This document shows, one piece after another, positions 51,449 through 61,625 of a stretch of 64,000 bases of DNA. How positions within the stretch are numbered: the stretch's first letter is position 1; every line of letters starts with the position of its first letter. Below the pieces are notes generated by a model that saw nothing but the letters and a program-made list of their open reading frames with translations, did no database searches and was not told the origin of the DNA. This DNA is from Niveispirillum irakense DSM 11586 (GTDB taxonomy: Bacteria; Pseudomonadota; Alphaproteobacteria; Azospirillales; Azospirillaceae): positions 1-64,000 of the forward strand of contig NZ_AUCG01000002.1 in assembly GCF_000429645.1 (NCBI RefSeq), given 5' to 3'. Both the position numbers and the translations under genes were made by a program.

Positions 51449-53059
51449 ATGCAGATGCGGCAGGCTGATATCGTCATTATCGGGTCCGGCATGGCCGGGC
51501 TGGTCGCGGCTTTGCGGCTGGCCCCGCGCCGGGTGACGCTTTTGACCAAGACGGACGATCTGCCCGGCGGGTCCAGCCATTGGGCGCAGGGCGGCATCGC
51601 GGCTGCCATCGACCCGGCCGACAATCCCGCCGACCATGCCGCCGATACGGTGGCGGCCGGTGCCGGCCTGACCGATCCCGCCATGGCCGATCTGTTGACG
51701 GCGGAAGGGGCGACCCGGCTGGCCGCATGGGTGGAAGCAGGCCTGCCCTTTGATCGCACGCCGGAAGGCAGGCTGTGCCTGGGCCGGGAAGCAGCGCATG
51801 GCGCGGCCCGTGTGCTGCATGCCGGCGGTGATGCCACCGGCCGCACCCTGATTGCCGATCTGGCCGCCCGCGTGCGCGCCGCCGCCCATGTGACGGTGGA
51901 AACCGGTGCCTTCGCCTGGGATCTGGTCACTAGCCGCCAGGGCGCCATAGCCGGGGTGCTGGCCCATCATGGTGATGCCGGCTGGGTTCTCCACCGCACC
52001 GGCACTGTGCTGCTGGCAACCGGCGGCATCGGCCAGCTTTACCGCCACACCACCAACCCGGTAGAGGCGACGGGCGATGGTCAGGCCATGGCCGCCCGCG
52101 CCGGGGCCGTATTGGCGGATATGGAATTTGTTCAGTTCCACCCCACCGCCTTTGCTGCCGGTCGCATGGGCCAAGTGCCCCTGCTGACGGAAGCGCTGCG
52201 CGGGGCCGGCGCCCGGCTGCTGGACGGGGATGGCAACCGCTTCATGGAAGCCGAACATCCGCTGGCTGAGCTGGCGCCACGTGACATTGTCGCCAAGGCT
52301 ATTGGCCGCCGCGTGGCCGCCGGGCAGCCCGTCTATCTGGATTTGCGCGCCATCTGGGCGGCCGGCGGGGCCACGCAATTCCCCACCGTGGCCGGCATCT
52401 GTGAAGCTGCCGGGATTGACCCGGCGGAAAGCCCGGTGCCGGTGGCGCCGGCAGCCCATTACCATATGGGCGGCATCGTCACGGATGAAGAGGGCCGCAC
52501 CAGCGTGCCCGGCCTTTATGCGGCGGGGGAGGTTGCCTGTACCGGTGTGCATGGCGCCAACCGGCTGGCCAGCAATTCCCTGCTGGAAGCCCTGGTCTTC
52601 GCCGAACGCGCCGCCGCCCACATCCTGGCAAGCCCCGCTATCGCCCCGGCCCCCGTGGCCCTGCCGGACATGCCGGCCACGGGGGCCCCGCCCCAGGCGG
52701 CACGGGAAGCGGCCTTGCAGGCTGCGGCGATCATGGCGGAAGGGGCGGGGCTGTTGCGCGATGGGGCCGGTTTGGCCCAGGCGCAGACGGAATTGGCCGC
52801 CCTGGCAGCGAGTACGAGCGATGAGCGCATCCTGCTGGAAGCCGATGCCATCCGGCTGGCCGGGGAATGGCGCAACCGCCTGCTGGTATCCGGCCTGATC
52901 CTGAAGGCGGCTGCCGCCCGGCAGGAAAGCCGGGGCGCGCATCAGCGCGCCGACTGGCCGGCGACACGGCCGGAATGGCGTCGCCGCCAGCACCTTACCA
53001 TTGACGGTCTACTGACCGACCGGGCCGCCTCCCGGCCCGCCTTCCTGATTGACCGGTGA
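51449..53059 (+). CDS. nadB: L-aspartate oxidase
   Basis: A 536-residue flavoprotein that oxidises L-aspartate to iminoaspartate for quinolinate synthesis. The FAD fold is [19 protein letters not shown] (6-24); [53 protein letters not shown] and [10 protein letters not shown] are the family motifs. The C-terminal domain has [14 protein letters not shown]-type sequence. The start at 51449 follows TGAGGGAACGAG; the open frame extending left overlaps nadA. It is 41 bases after nadA and 7 bases before nadC. Confidence 0.97.
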   Translation: MQMRQADIVIIGSGMAGLVAALRLAPRRVTLLTKTDDLPGGSSHWAQGGIAAAIDPADNPADHAADTVAAGAGLTDPAMADLLTAEGATRLAAWVEAGLPFDRTPEGRLCLGREAAHGAARVLHAGGDATGRTLIADLAARVRAAAHVTVETGAFAWDLVTSRQGAIAGVLAHHGDAGWVLHRTGTVLLATGGIGQLYRHTTNPVEATGDGQAMAARAGAVLADMEFVQFHPTAFAAGRMGQVPLLTEALRGAGARLLDGDGNRFMEAEHPLAELAPRDIVAKAIGRRVAAGQPVYLDLRAIWAAGGATQFPTVAGICEAAGIDPAESPVPVAPAAHYHMGGIVTDEEGRTSVPGLYAAGEVACTGVHGANRLASNSLLEALVFAERAAAHILASPAIAPAPVALPDMPATGAPPQAAREAALQAAAIMAEGAGLLRDGAGLAQAQTELAALAASTSDERILLEADAIRLAGEWRNRLLVSGLILKAAAARQESRGAHQRADWPATRPEWRRRQHLTIDGLLTDRAASRPAFLIDR

Positions 53060-53066
53060 TTGTGTG

Positions 53067-53918
53067 ATGACCCTGCCGCTTTACCCCCTGATGTATGATG
53101 GCCTGATCCGTGCCGCCCTGGCGGAGGATCTGGGCCTGGCCGGGGATTTGACCACGGATGCCTGCGTGCCGGCCGATGCCCGCGCCAAGGCCTTGTTCCG
53201 CGCCCGGCATGACGGGGTGGTGGCGGGGCTGGATGCAGCGCTGCATGCCTTCGCTTTGCTGGACCCGTCCTTGCGCATCACCACCCATGTAGGTGATGGC
53301 GACAGGATCGCACCCGGCACCGTGCTGGCAACAGTGGAAGGGGCGGCCCGACCGATCCTGTCGGCTGAACGCACGGCCTTGAACCTGCTGGGCCGGCTCT
53401 GCGGCATCGCGTCGGAAACGCGGCGGCTGGCCGACCGGATCGCGGGTACGGGCGCGCAGATCGTCTGCACCCGCAAGACCACGCCCGGCCTGCGCGCGCT
53501 GGAAAAATATGCCGTCCGCGTCGGCGGCGGCGGCAATCACCGCTTTGCGCTGGATGATGCCGTGCTGATCAAGGACAACCATCTGGTCGCGGCGGGCGGC
53601 CTGCGCGCGGCGGTGGAGCGTGCGCGGGCCTGCGTCGGCCACATGGTCAAGATCGAGGTGGAGGTTGATACGCTCGACCAGTTGGCGGAGTTGATCGACC
53701 TGAAGGTCGATGCCGTGCTGCTGGACAATATGGATGTGCCGACGCTGAAGCGCGCCATTGCCATGGTGGATGGGCGCATGATCACGGAAGCATCCGGCGG
53801 CGTGACGCCGGACACGATCCGGGCCATTGCCGAGACGGGCGTCACCCTGATCTCGCTGGGCTGGCTGACCCATTCGGTGAAGAATTTCGATATCGGCCTG
53901 GATTTCGATCCGGCGTGA
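53067..53918 (+). CDS. nadC: Nicotinate-nucleotide diphosphorylase (quinolinate phosphoribosyltransferase)
   Basis: A 283-residue enzyme that decarboxylates and phosphoribosylates quinolinate to nicotinate mononucleotide, completing de novo NAD precursor synthesis. [71 protein letters not shown] and [17 protein letters not shown] are canonical. The ATG at 53067 is chosen over an open TTG at 53049. It ends the nad operon and converges on the KamA-like gene. Confidence 0.97.
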   Translation: MTLPLYPLMYDGLIRAALAEDLGLAGDLTTDACVPADARAKALFRARHDGVVAGLDAALHAFALLDPSLRITTHVGDGDRIAPGTVLATVEGAARPILSAERTALNLLGRLCGIASETRRLADRIAGTGAQIVCTRKTTPGLRALEKYAVRVGGGGNHRFALDDAVLIKDNHLVAAGGLRAAVERARACVGHMVKIEVEVDTLDQLAELIDLKVDAVLLDNMDVPTLKRAIAMVDGRMITEASGGVTPDTIRAIAETGVTLISLGWLTHSVKNFDIGLDFDPA

Positions 53919-53936
53919 TGACCCGGGGCGGGTAGC

Positions 53937-54995
53937 CTATCCCTTATAAGGATGCCGCTGCCCGCGCGGGTCTTCCACGATCCAGGCATCGTCGCCATCC
54001 TGGGTCAGGTAATCCTGGCCCAGGGGCACCTTGCCATGGCCGCCGGGTATATCCAGCACATAGGTGGGCTGGCAGATGCCGGACACGTCGCCGCGCAACT
54101 CCCGCATCAGGGCCCGGCCTTCAGCAATGCTGGTGCGGAAATGGGCCGTGCCCTTGGCCAGATCGCCATGATGCAAATAATGCGGCTTCACCCGTGCCGA
54201 TATCAGGGCGCGGAAGGTGCGGGTCAGCGTCGCCACATCATCATTCAACCCGCGCAGCAGCACGGTCTGGGCCAGCATCGGCAGGCCGGCATCCACCAGC
54301 CGGCCGATGGCCGCCACCTGATCGGGTCCCAATTCCTGCCAATGGTTGGAATGCAGCATGATCCAGGTGGGGATGCGCGCCCCCTTCAAGGCGGCCACCA
54401 TCTCCGCATCAATCCGGTCGGGATCAACCACGGGCACGCGGGTATGGATGCGCACCAGCCCCAGATGCGGGATGGCGTTCAGCCGCGCGATCAGATCCCC
54501 CATCCGGCGGGGGGACAGGATCATCGGGTCGCCGCCGGTCAGGATCACTTCCCAGATCTGCGGATTGCCGGCGATATAGGCCAGCGCTGCTTCCAGTTCC
54601 GCCTCGTCCAGCGCTTCTGATCCCGGTCCCACCATCTCCCGCCGGAAGCAGAAGCGGCAATAGACCGGGCAGGCATGGACCGGCTTCAGCAGCACCCGGT
54701 CATGATAGCGATGGGTGATGCCCTTTACGGGGGTGAAGGGTTCATCCCCGATCGGGTCGGCCAGTTCCGCCGGCTGGATGTCCAGCTCCCGCGCGTCGGG
54801 CAGGAATTGGCGGCCCACCGGGTCATTCACATCGGCGGGGTTGATCCGGTCGGCCATGGCCGGCGTTACCGCCACGGCGAATTGTGCCGCCACCTGTTCC
54901 AGGGCGGGCAGCGCATCAGGCGCAATCAGCCCATGATCGGCCAGATCCTGGGGGCGGCGCAGCGTGCGGGTGGGGGAAAGACGGTCGCGGGGCAT
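53937..54995 (-). CDS. Lysine-2,3-aminomutase-like radical SAM protein
   Basis: A 352-residue radical SAM enzyme. The [4Fe-4S] motif is CPVYCRFCFRRE (Cys-x3-Cys-x2-Cys), preceded by HRYHDRVLLKPVHA and followed by EVILTGGDPMILSPRR and RIHTRVPVVDPDRI, as in KamA/EpmB-type proteins. It is shorter than the clostridial aminomutases. It may be an EF-P lysine modifier or a free-lysine mutase; no epmA or efp gene is in the window. I prefer the ATG at 54995 over 55067. The next gene on the strand is ogt, about 90 bases upstream. Confidence 0.87.
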   Translation of the reverse strand: MPRDRLSPTRTLRRPQDLADHGLIAPDALPALEQVAAQFAVAVTPAMADRINPADVNDPVGRQFLPDARELDIQPAELADPIGDEPFTPVKGITHRYHDRVLLKPVHACPVYCRFCFRREMVGPGSEALDEAELEAALAYIAGNPQIWEVILTGGDPMILSPRRMGDLIARLNAIPHLGLVRIHTRVPVVDPDRIDAEMVAALKGARIPTWIMLHSNHWQELGPDQVAAIGRLVDAGLPMLAQTVLLRGLNDDVATLTRTFRALISARVKPHYLHHGDLAKGTAHFRTSIAEGRALMRELRGDVSGICQPTYVLDIPGGHGKVPLGQDYLTQDGDDAWIVEDPRGQRHPYKG

Positions 54996-55088
54996 GGGCC
55001 GATAGGTGCCCCCTTGGCCCAACCCGGTCAAGGGGTGCCGGGGCCGATGCAGCCATGCCGGCAGCAAGGGGACCGGGGCGATCCTGGC

Positions 55089-55613
55089 TCACAAAGGCAG
55101 GTGCTGCCCCGCCTCATGCGCCAGCAGCCAGCGCTTGCGCTCCAGCCCGCCGCCATAGCCGGTCAGGGTGCCATTGGCGCCGATCACCCGGTGGCAAGGC
55201 ACGATGATGGCGATGGGGTTGGCGCCATTGGCCAGCCCCACGGCGCGAACCGCCTTGGCCAGCCCGATCCGGGCCGCCAGCCCGCCATAGGAGAGGGTCT
55301 GACCGGCGGGGATGGTGCGCAGCGCCTGCCAGACCTGACGCTGGAAGGGCGTGCCGGCAGTATGGGTCTCAATCCCCTCAATCGCGGTCACCTCGCCCGC
55401 GAAATAAGCCTCCAGCCGGTCACGTAATGTTTGGGGTGCGGCACCGGGCGACAGGCTGACGGCACCATAATGGCGGGCCAGCAGCCGGTCCATCCGCGGC
55501 CGATAATCATGGAAATCCAGCGCCCGCAGCCGGCCCTGCCCGTCGGTGACCAGATACATGGTGCCGACCGGGCTTGCCATTTCATCCAGGAAAAGGGGAA
55601 GAGGCGTTGTCAT
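55089..55613 (-). CDS. ogt: Methylated-DNA--protein-cysteine methyltransferase
   Basis: A 174-residue DNA repair protein that takes alkyl groups from O6-alkylguanine to its own cysteine. The active site is IIVPCHRVIG, with TPFQRQVWQALRTIPAGQTLSYGGLA and GYGGGLERKRWLLAHE nearby. No Ada regulatory domain is present, so this is the Ogt-type form. A perfect 9-base palindrome lies 79-102 bases upstream (55692-55715) and could be an operator. Confidence 0.94.
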   Translation of the reverse strand: MTTPLPLFLDEMASPVGTMYLVTDGQGRLRALDFHDYRPRMDRLLARHYGAVSLSPGAAPQTLRDRLEAYFAGEVTAIEGIETHTAGTPFQRQVWQALRTIPAGQTLSYGGLAARIGLAKAVRAVGLANGANPIAIIVPCHRVIGANGTLTGYGGGLERKRWLLAHEAGQHLPL

Positions 55614-55691
55614 GGGGGCCTGTCCGTTTGCCGATAGGGGGGCAGAGTAACCCCGCCCCCCGCCGCCGTCTCGCGGTTTTCGGACATGGTC

Positions 55692-55715
55692 ATTGTTGAG
55701 GCTTGACTCAACAAT
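55692..55715. promoter_or_regulatory. Palindrome upstream of ogt
   Basis: ATTGTTGAG (55692-55700) and CTCAACAAT (55707-55715) are perfect inverted arms around GCTTGA. There is no T run on either strand, which argues against a terminator for the DUF885 gene and for a protein-binding site in front of ogt. Confidence 0.5.
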
Positions 55716-55754
55716 TCAGGGGGATTTGATCGCAGTGAAGCGCCTTAATCCCGA

Positions 55755-57569
55755 TTAAGCCTTGGACCAAGCCTCAACTTCTTCGGCCAGAACATCCAGC
55801 GGGATACGGCCATTGCGCAGCACCGTATCGTGGAAGCCCTTGATGTTGAACCGGCTGCCCATGCGCTTTTCAGCCGCCGCCCGCAGTTCCATGATCTTCA
55901 GCATGCCGATCTTGTAGGAGGTGGCCTGCGCCGGCCAGCCGATATAGCGGTCGATCTCGCGCGCGGCGCCATCAACATCCATCGGCGTGTTTGTCGTGAA
56001 ATAGGTGATGGCCTTTTCCCGGTCCCATTTCTTGGCATGGATGCCGGTATCCACCACCAGCCGCACGGCGCGCCACAGCTCTGCCACCAGCCGCCCGTAA
56101 TCGCTGTAAGGGTCCTGGAAGCCGCCCATCTCCTTGGCCAGATTCTCGGTATAGAGCGCCCAGCCCTCGGCAAAGGCGGAATAGCCGCCGCCGAATTTCT
56201 GGAAATCCGGCACGCCTTCCAGTTCCTGGGCGATGGCGATCTGCATGTGATGGCCGGGAATGCCCTCATGATAGGTCAGCGTTTCCAGCCCATAGATCGG
56301 CCGGGCGCGCATATTGGACAGGTTGGCATAGAAGATGCCGGGCCGGCTGCCATCGGGCGACGGGCTGTTATAGAAGGCGCTGGGGGCGGATTTCTCACGG
56401 AACGGCTCCACCGCCCGCACTTCCATCGGCGCCTTGGGCTGCAGGCCGAAATAGGCGTCCAGCCGGGTGCGGATCACGTCTGTATAGTCGCGCGCCTTTT
56501 GCAGATAGGCGGCTTTCCCCTCTGGTGTGTCGGGGAAATAGAACCGGTCATCATCGCGGGTATAGTCGAAGAAGGCGGCCAGATCGCCCTTGAAATCCAC
56601 CTTCTTCATGATGGCGCGGATATCGCCATGGATGCGCGCCACTTCCGACAGGCCGATCTGGTGAACCGCGCCCGCCGTCAGCGGCAGGGAGGTCCAGCGC
56701 TTCAGGCAGGCGGCATAGAAAGCCCCGCCATTGGGCAGGCGCCACACGCCATGGTCCGGGTTGGCACGCGGTGCCGCCCCTTGCAGCCATGCGATCAGCG
56801 AAAGATAGGCCGGCTGTACCGCGCTGGTCAGCGCCTGCTCGGCTTGCGCCAGCAGGTCGGCCCGCTCCCCTTCCGGCAGCTTTTCCAGCTTCGCCTTCAG
56901 GTCAGCATAAAGCGGGGCGTCGCTGCCAGCACTGGCCTGGAAGGGGCGGCCGCTGATCTGGTTGCGGCAGGCCTGGATCAGGTCGGGGAAGAAATAGCGC
57001 GGCGGCAGGATGCCGGCAGCATCGGCTTCTTTCAGCGTTTCTTCGGTCTGGCCGAAATAGCGGGGAAACTGGTTGAGGCGGGAAATGTAAGCCAGATAAT
57101 CGGCCCGGTCCGCCACCTTGTGCTGGTTGATCAATTGCACCGGCAAGCTGGTATGGGGGCCGCCCACCAGGGTCATGGCGTAATCATGATGGCGCCAGCG
57201 ATATTGTTCACGCGACTGTTCCAGCCGCAGTTTCAACAGCTTTGCGTAAAACCGCGCGCGTTCCGACAGGTCCGGGCTGGTCAGCCGGGCCAGTTCCGCC
57301 AGATCGGCGCCATCCTGGGCATGGTCGGCGGCGGCACGGGCGGGACCAACCTCGTCAAGCTGGTCATAGCCGGTCTTGCGGCCCAACTGCATGGCCCGCA
57401 GGGGGCTCTGCGCCAAGTCACGCTCAAACATGGCCTGGAAGAAATCATACAGCGCCTTGTCCGCCGGATTGGCGCTGTCCTGGGTTTGGGCCCAGGCGGC
57501 CAAGGGCGGCAGGCAGACACCAGCGGCCAGCACCCCACCGGCCTGGAGAAGGAAACGTCGATGCAACAT
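55755..57569 (-). CDS. Tat-exported DUF885 family protein
   Basis: A 604-residue secreted protein. The N-terminus MLHRRFLLQAGGVLAAGVCL has the twin-arginine motif and a hydrophobic core, ending AAWAQ, so it is likely folded before export. The DUF885 domain fills the rest; YHEGIPGHHMQIA (about 430) contains an HExxxHH-like metal-binding motif of the family, which is thought to contain metallopeptidases or hydrolases. The C-terminus ends DVLAEEVEAWSKA. Activity is unproven. It stands between a chemoreceptor gene upstream and ogt downstream on the same strand. Confidence 0.9.
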   Translation of the reverse strand: MLHRRFLLQAGGVLAAGVCLPPLAAWAQTQDSANPADKALYDFFQAMFERDLAQSPLRAMQLGRKTGYDQLDEVGPARAAADHAQDGADLAELARLTSPDLSERARFYAKLLKLRLEQSREQYRWRHHDYAMTLVGGPHTSLPVQLINQHKVADRADYLAYISRLNQFPRYFGQTEETLKEADAAGILPPRYFFPDLIQACRNQISGRPFQASAGSDAPLYADLKAKLEKLPEGERADLLAQAEQALTSAVQPAYLSLIAWLQGAAPRANPDHGVWRLPNGGAFYAACLKRWTSLPLTAGAVHQIGLSEVARIHGDIRAIMKKVDFKGDLAAFFDYTRDDDRFYFPDTPEGKAAYLQKARDYTDVIRTRLDAYFGLQPKAPMEVRAVEPFREKSAPSAFYNSPSPDGSRPGIFYANLSNMRARPIYGLETLTYHEGIPGHHMQIAIAQELEGVPDFQKFGGGYSAFAEGWALYTENLAKEMGGFQDPYSDYGRLVAELWRAVRLVVDTGIHAKKWDREKAITYFTTNTPMDVDGAAREIDRYIGWPAQATSYKIGMLKIMELRAAAEKRMGSRFNIKGFHDTVLRNGRIPLDVLAEEVEAWSKA

Positions 57570-57682
57570 GTGAAGACCCTGTCCGAATTATTGTTTCAGC
57601 CAGGGTGATGGAAAAATGCCTCGCCGGTCAAGCCAGCCCGGCAAGGGGAGGGGACGGAAGGAAACCCTTCCGCCCCACACCA

Positions 57683-59371
57683 TTACCCGGCGCGGACGCG
57701 CTGGATGAAGCGGTCGACTTCCTGACGCAGGGTTTCCGCCTCGCGTGACAGGCTGCTGGATGCATCCAGTACATTGCTGGCGGACTGGCTGGTGCTATAG
57801 GCGGTCTGCTGCACACCGCTGATATTGTTGCTGATTTCCTGCGTGCCGACGGCGGCCTGCTGGACATTGCGGGCAATCTCGCGGGTAGCGGCGTCCTGCT
57901 CTTCCACGGCAGCAGCGATGGTGGTGGAGATTTCGTTGATCTCCCCGATGGTGCGGGTCACTTCCAGCGTGGCGGAAACCGCGCTGCCGGTGGCCTGCTG
58001 GATGGCGGCGATACGCGCGGAAATATCCTCCGTTGCTTTCGCGGTCTGGCTGGCCAGGCTTTTCACCTCACTTGCCACGACGGCGAAGCCCTTGCCGGCA
58101 TCGCCGGCGCGGGCGGCTTCGATCGTCGCGTTCAGCGCCAGCAGGTTGGTCTGGCCGGCAATATCAGCGATCAACTGCACCACGGCGCCGATGGCTTCGG
58201 CTTCCTTGGCCAGGGCCTGGATGGTGCGGTTGGTGCCTTCCGCCCGTTCCGTCGCCGTGCGGGCAATGGTGGCCGAGGTGCCAACCTGGCGGCTGATTTC
58301 ACTGATGGAACTGGTCATTTCTTCCGCAGAGGCAGCAACCGTCTGCACATTGGCGGAAGTCTGCTCCGTGGCGGCGGAGACAATGCCGGTCTGGCTGCGG
58401 GCCTGCTCGGCGGCGCTGGACAGGCTCTGGGCATTGGCGTTCAGTTCGGTGGCGGCAGAAGCCACCAGCGACACCACGCCCATCACGCTGGCCTCGAAAT
58501 TATCGGCCAGTTCCAGCAGCGCCTTGCGACGCTCGGCCTCGGCGCGGATTTCCGCCTGCTTGGCTTCCTCTTCCAGTTGACGGGCGCGGATGGCATTGGC
58601 CTTGAAGGTCTCCAGGGCGGCGGCCAGCTTGCCGATCTCGTCCCCCCGGCCCAGGCCCGGCACGGTGACGGTCAGGTCGCCACCCGCCACCTTGCCCATG
58701 GCGCCGGTTACATCACCGATAGGGCCGGAGATGGTGAAGCGGGCGATATAGAAGGCCAGCCCGCCAAACATCAGCAGGCCCAGCCCGCTCAGCGTCAGGA
58801 CGAGATTGCGGGAGAAAATGGAATCGTCTGTAAGTTGGTCGGACAAGGCAGTCATCTCCTGCCTGACCTGATCCGTCAGCTTCACATTGGCATCCCGCAA
58901 CGCATCAAGGGTGGGGTCGAAGGACGCATTCAGAATATTAAGGGCCTCCTCGTTCCTGTTGGACAGGGCCAGAGGCTTGATCTGATCATAATATTTCATC
59001 AACTCTTCGAACTGAGATCGAAGTTGGGCAATATCCTGACTATGCTCAGGGGCTTCCTGGATTATTTTGGTATAAGCGGTAAATATGGCTTCCTGATTCC
59101 GACTGACATTTTCGACCGCAGCCTGCATCCGGCTCTGATCTGTTTGGGCGATAAGCTTATAGGTCTGGCGACCAACGGCGGTAATCGCGCGGTTGGCGCG
59201 GGCAAGCTCAATCGTGGCGGCCACGTCGTTATTTAGCAGGTCGCTATAACTATCATCGACTGTCATCAAACGCTGGGTGGCGAAAATTGCGGCGAACAGG
59301 GTCAGCAGTGCCATCAGGGCAATGATGCCGAGGATACGTGCCGATATGCTGAAGCGGGAGAGAGCCATCAT
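57683..59371 (-). CDS. Membrane methyl-accepting chemotaxis protein
   Basis: A 562-residue chemoreceptor. A transmembrane helix (about 8-30), a periplasmic four-helix-bundle sensor (about 31-185), a second membrane helix (about 190-212), a HAMP domain (about 212-265) and the cytoplasmic signalling domain are in order. The tip reads [20 protein letters not shown]; glutamine/glutamate-rich methylation regions flank it. There is no CheR-docking tail. I prefer the ATG at 59371 or 59368; a start at 59434 adds a non-membrane leader. The 220-base AT-rich spacer upstream holds its promoter. Confidence 0.93.
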   Translation of the reverse strand: MMALSRFSISARILGIIALMALLTLFAAIFATQRLMTVDDSYSDLLNNDVAATIELARANRAITAVGRQTYKLIAQTDQSRMQAAVENVSRNQEAIFTAYTKIIQEAPEHSQDIAQLRSQFEELMKYYDQIKPLALSNRNEEALNILNASFDPTLDALRDANVKLTDQVRQEMTALSDQLTDDSIFSRNLVLTLSGLGLLMFGGLAFYIARFTISGPIGDVTGAMGKVAGGDLTVTVPGLGRGDEIGKLAAALETFKANAIRARQLEEEAKQAEIRAEAERRKALLELADNFEASVMGVVSLVASAATELNANAQSLSSAAEQARSQTGIVSAATEQTSANVQTVAASAEEMTSSISEISRQVGTSATIARTATERAEGTNRTIQALAKEAEAIGAVVQLIADIAGQTNLLALNATIEAARAGDAGKGFAVVASEVKSLASQTAKATEDISARIAAIQQATGSAVSATLEVTRTIGEINEISTTIAAAVEEQDAATREIARNVQQAAVGTQEISNNISGVQQTAYSTSQSASNVLDASSSLSREAETLRQEVDRFIQRVRAG

Positions 59372-59658
59372 CGCACCAAGGTCATAAAGCGTTAAGGTTG
59401 TCCGTTTTTTGCACAACCTTCGGTCTATCTCCACAGCCCGTCCGGATATCTATTCTTTTGGTTACATATGAAACATATATTGGAAAGAAGAGAAGGGGGT
59501 GGCATTTATTAATATTTATAATCATATGCGGTTCTTGATATTATTTTGGTTTTTTATGGTTATTGATTGGTATGCGTAACGAGTGTGCGGCGTCACATCC
59601 ACCGCTGCCGTTGCTGCGTTAAGGCTCTATCTGTTTCCCGTCAGCAGGGCTTGCCGCC

Positions 59659-60675
59659 ATGAATGCCATTCCCTTTTCCGTCCTTGACCTGTCGCCGGTT
59701 CCCATGGGCGCCAGTGTGGCCGACGCGCTGCATAACAGCGCCGATCTGGCTCGCCATGCCGAAGGTCTGGGATATCGGCGTTATTGGCTGGCGGAACATC
59801 ATTCCATGCCCGGCATCGCCAGCGCCGCCACATCCGTGGTCATTGGCCATGTCGCAGCGGCGACCCGTCATATCCGGGTGGGGGCGGGCGGCATCATGCT
59901 GCCCAACCATTCGCCATTACAGGTGGCTGAACAGTTCGGCACGCTGGAGGCATTGTTTCCGGGCCGGATTGATCTGGGGCTGGGCCGTGCGCCGGGCACC
60001 GATGGCGCCACGTCGGCCGCGCTGCGCCGGACACTGGCGGGCAGCGCCGATCATTTCCCGGCCGATGTGGTGGAGTTGCTGAATTATTTCGGTCCCGCCG
60101 ACGCCCTGGCCCGGGTGCGGGCCGTGCCGGGAGAGGGGATGGAAATCCCGGTCTGGATCCTGGGCTCCTCCCTGTTCGGGGCGGAACTGGCGGCGGAACT
60201 GGGCCTGCCCTATGCCTTCGCCTCCCATTTCGCACCCGATTATGTGGTGGAGGCGCTGGAGCTTTACCGGTCGCGCTTCCGCCCGTCGGACCGGCTGGCC
60301 AAGCCCTATGCGATGGTGGGGCTGAATGTCTATGCCGCCGATGATGATGCCACGGGCCGCCTGCTTTTCACCTCCATCCAGCAGCAGTTCCTGGCGCTGC
60401 GCCGGGGTAATCCCGGCCTGCTGCCGCCGCCGGATGGGGAGATTGAAGCGCGGATGAGCCCGCAGGAAGCGGCTGGGGTGCGCCGGGCCCTGGCTTTCTC
60501 CGCCATCGGGGGGCCGGAAGCGGTGCGTGACCGTATCGCCGCCCTGCTGGCACTGGCCAAGCCGGACGAGGTGATGGTGGCGGCGCAGATTTATGACCAT
60601 GCCGCCCGCAAACGCTCTTACAGCATCCTGGCAGATGTGTTGCGGGACAGCGGGCTGGGGACGCTGGGCGCGTGA
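59659..60675 (+). CDS. LLM-class flavin-dependent oxidoreductase
   Basis: A 338-residue luciferase-like monooxygenase-family protein. [34 protein letters not shown] and [20 protein letters not shown] are characteristic of the YhbW/MsnO8-like group with a TIM-barrel FMN or F420 site. The oxidised substrate is unknown. It is transcribed alone, divergent from the chemoreceptor and convergent with the DUF599 gene 6 bases away. Confidence 0.9.
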   Translation: MNAIPFSVLDLSPVPMGASVADALHNSADLARHAEGLGYRRYWLAEHHSMPGIASAATSVVIGHVAAATRHIRVGAGGIMLPNHSPLQVAEQFGTLEALFPGRIDLGLGRAPGTDGATSAALRRTLAGSADHFPADVVELLNYFGPADALARVRAVPGEGMEIPVWILGSSLFGAELAAELGLPYAFASHFAPDYVVEALELYRSRFRPSDRLAKPYAMVGLNVYAADDDATGRLLFTSIQQQFLALRRGNPGLLPPPDGEIEARMSPQEAAGVRRALAFSAIGGPEAVRDRIAALLALAKPDEVMVAAQIYDHAARKRSYSILADVLRDSGLGTLGA

Positions 60676-60681
60676 TGCGCC

Positions 60682-61485
60682 TTAAATCCCCTTGCTTAAC
60701 CTTTCCCTGGCATGGGTCGGGCTTTCCCCCATGCCCTGTGCCGTGTAGCGGGCGACGGCGTCAAAAGCAGCAGAGCGGAATTGCCGCCGCCACAAAACAT
60801 AGGTGACCAGCACCACCAGCCCCATGAAAATATAGGGATGCACCATCCAGCCCAGGCTGGCGAAGGCATAGTAATAGCCGCGCAGGCCCCGGTTGAAGCT
60901 GGTGATGGCCAGGGTCATCATCTTGGCGGCGGCCTTGGCGGTGATGGTCGCCTCTTCCCCCGGTTCCAGCGGCGCACCGCCGACCAGGGCGATGGTGTAG
61001 TTGAACTGCCGGACCGCCCAGGTGAAGCAGAAGAAGCTGTAGACGAAGATACCCAGCAGCAGCACCAGCTTCATCTCGAACAGGGTGCGCTCCGTGGGCT
61101 GGGTGAAGCCCAGTTCCATCACCACCTTGTGCGATGCCTCAGCGGAGGCCAGCACGCCCAGCAGGCCGGCCAGCACCAGCACCGTGGTGCTGGCGAAGAA
61201 GGAGACGGAATGGATCAGATGGCCGATCAGCATGCTGTCCATCACCCGGTTGTCCCGGTACAGCATGTTGGTCATCCAGCGGATGCGGATACGCATCATA
61301 TGCTGGTTCAGGCTGACGGGGCTGCCCTGGCGCCTGTCGGTCAGCCAGCCATACCCCCACCAGGTGGCGATGAACAGCACCAAGGCGGCAAGGTCCAGCC
61401 AGGACAGGGAGAAGGGCAGTGCCATGGAAACGGCCATCGTCTTATCGGTTCGATAGGGTGGAAGAAGACTGTATTTCAATGACAT
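60682..61485 (-). CDS. DUF599 family membrane protein
   Basis: A 267-residue inner-membrane protein of unknown function with about four to five hydrophobic segments (about 24-45, 90-115, 140-160, 210-232). SLNQHMMRIRIRWM, NRVMDSMLIGHLIHSVSFFA and FNRGLRGYYYAFASLGWMVHP are DUF599 landmarks. An alternative ATG lies at 61437. It is divergent from the aldo/keto reductase gene, with 140 bases between. Confidence 0.85.
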   Translation of the reverse strand: MSLKYSLLPPYRTDKTMAVSMALPFSLSWLDLAALVLFIATWWGYGWLTDRRQGSPVSLNQHMMRIRIRWMTNMLYRDNRVMDSMLIGHLIHSVSFFASTTVLVLAGLLGVLASAEASHKVVMELGFTQPTERTLFEMKLVLLLGIFVYSFFCFTWAVRQFNYTIALVGGAPLEPGEEATITAKAAAKMMTLAITSFNRGLRGYYYAFASLGWMVHPYIFMGLVVLVTYVLWRRQFRSAAFDAVARYTAQGMGESPTHARERLSKGI

Positions 61486-61625
61486 TCCCTATCCCTGCCG
61501 TCCAGCGCGATTGCGTGGCCTCGGACCTGGGGGGATGGGCTGTCTTTCTTTTGGGGGTGGTGCCGGCGATCCTGCCGGCCTATCTCTGCCGTAACCCGAT
61601 ATCCTGCTAATAGGGAAGCCGTTCC

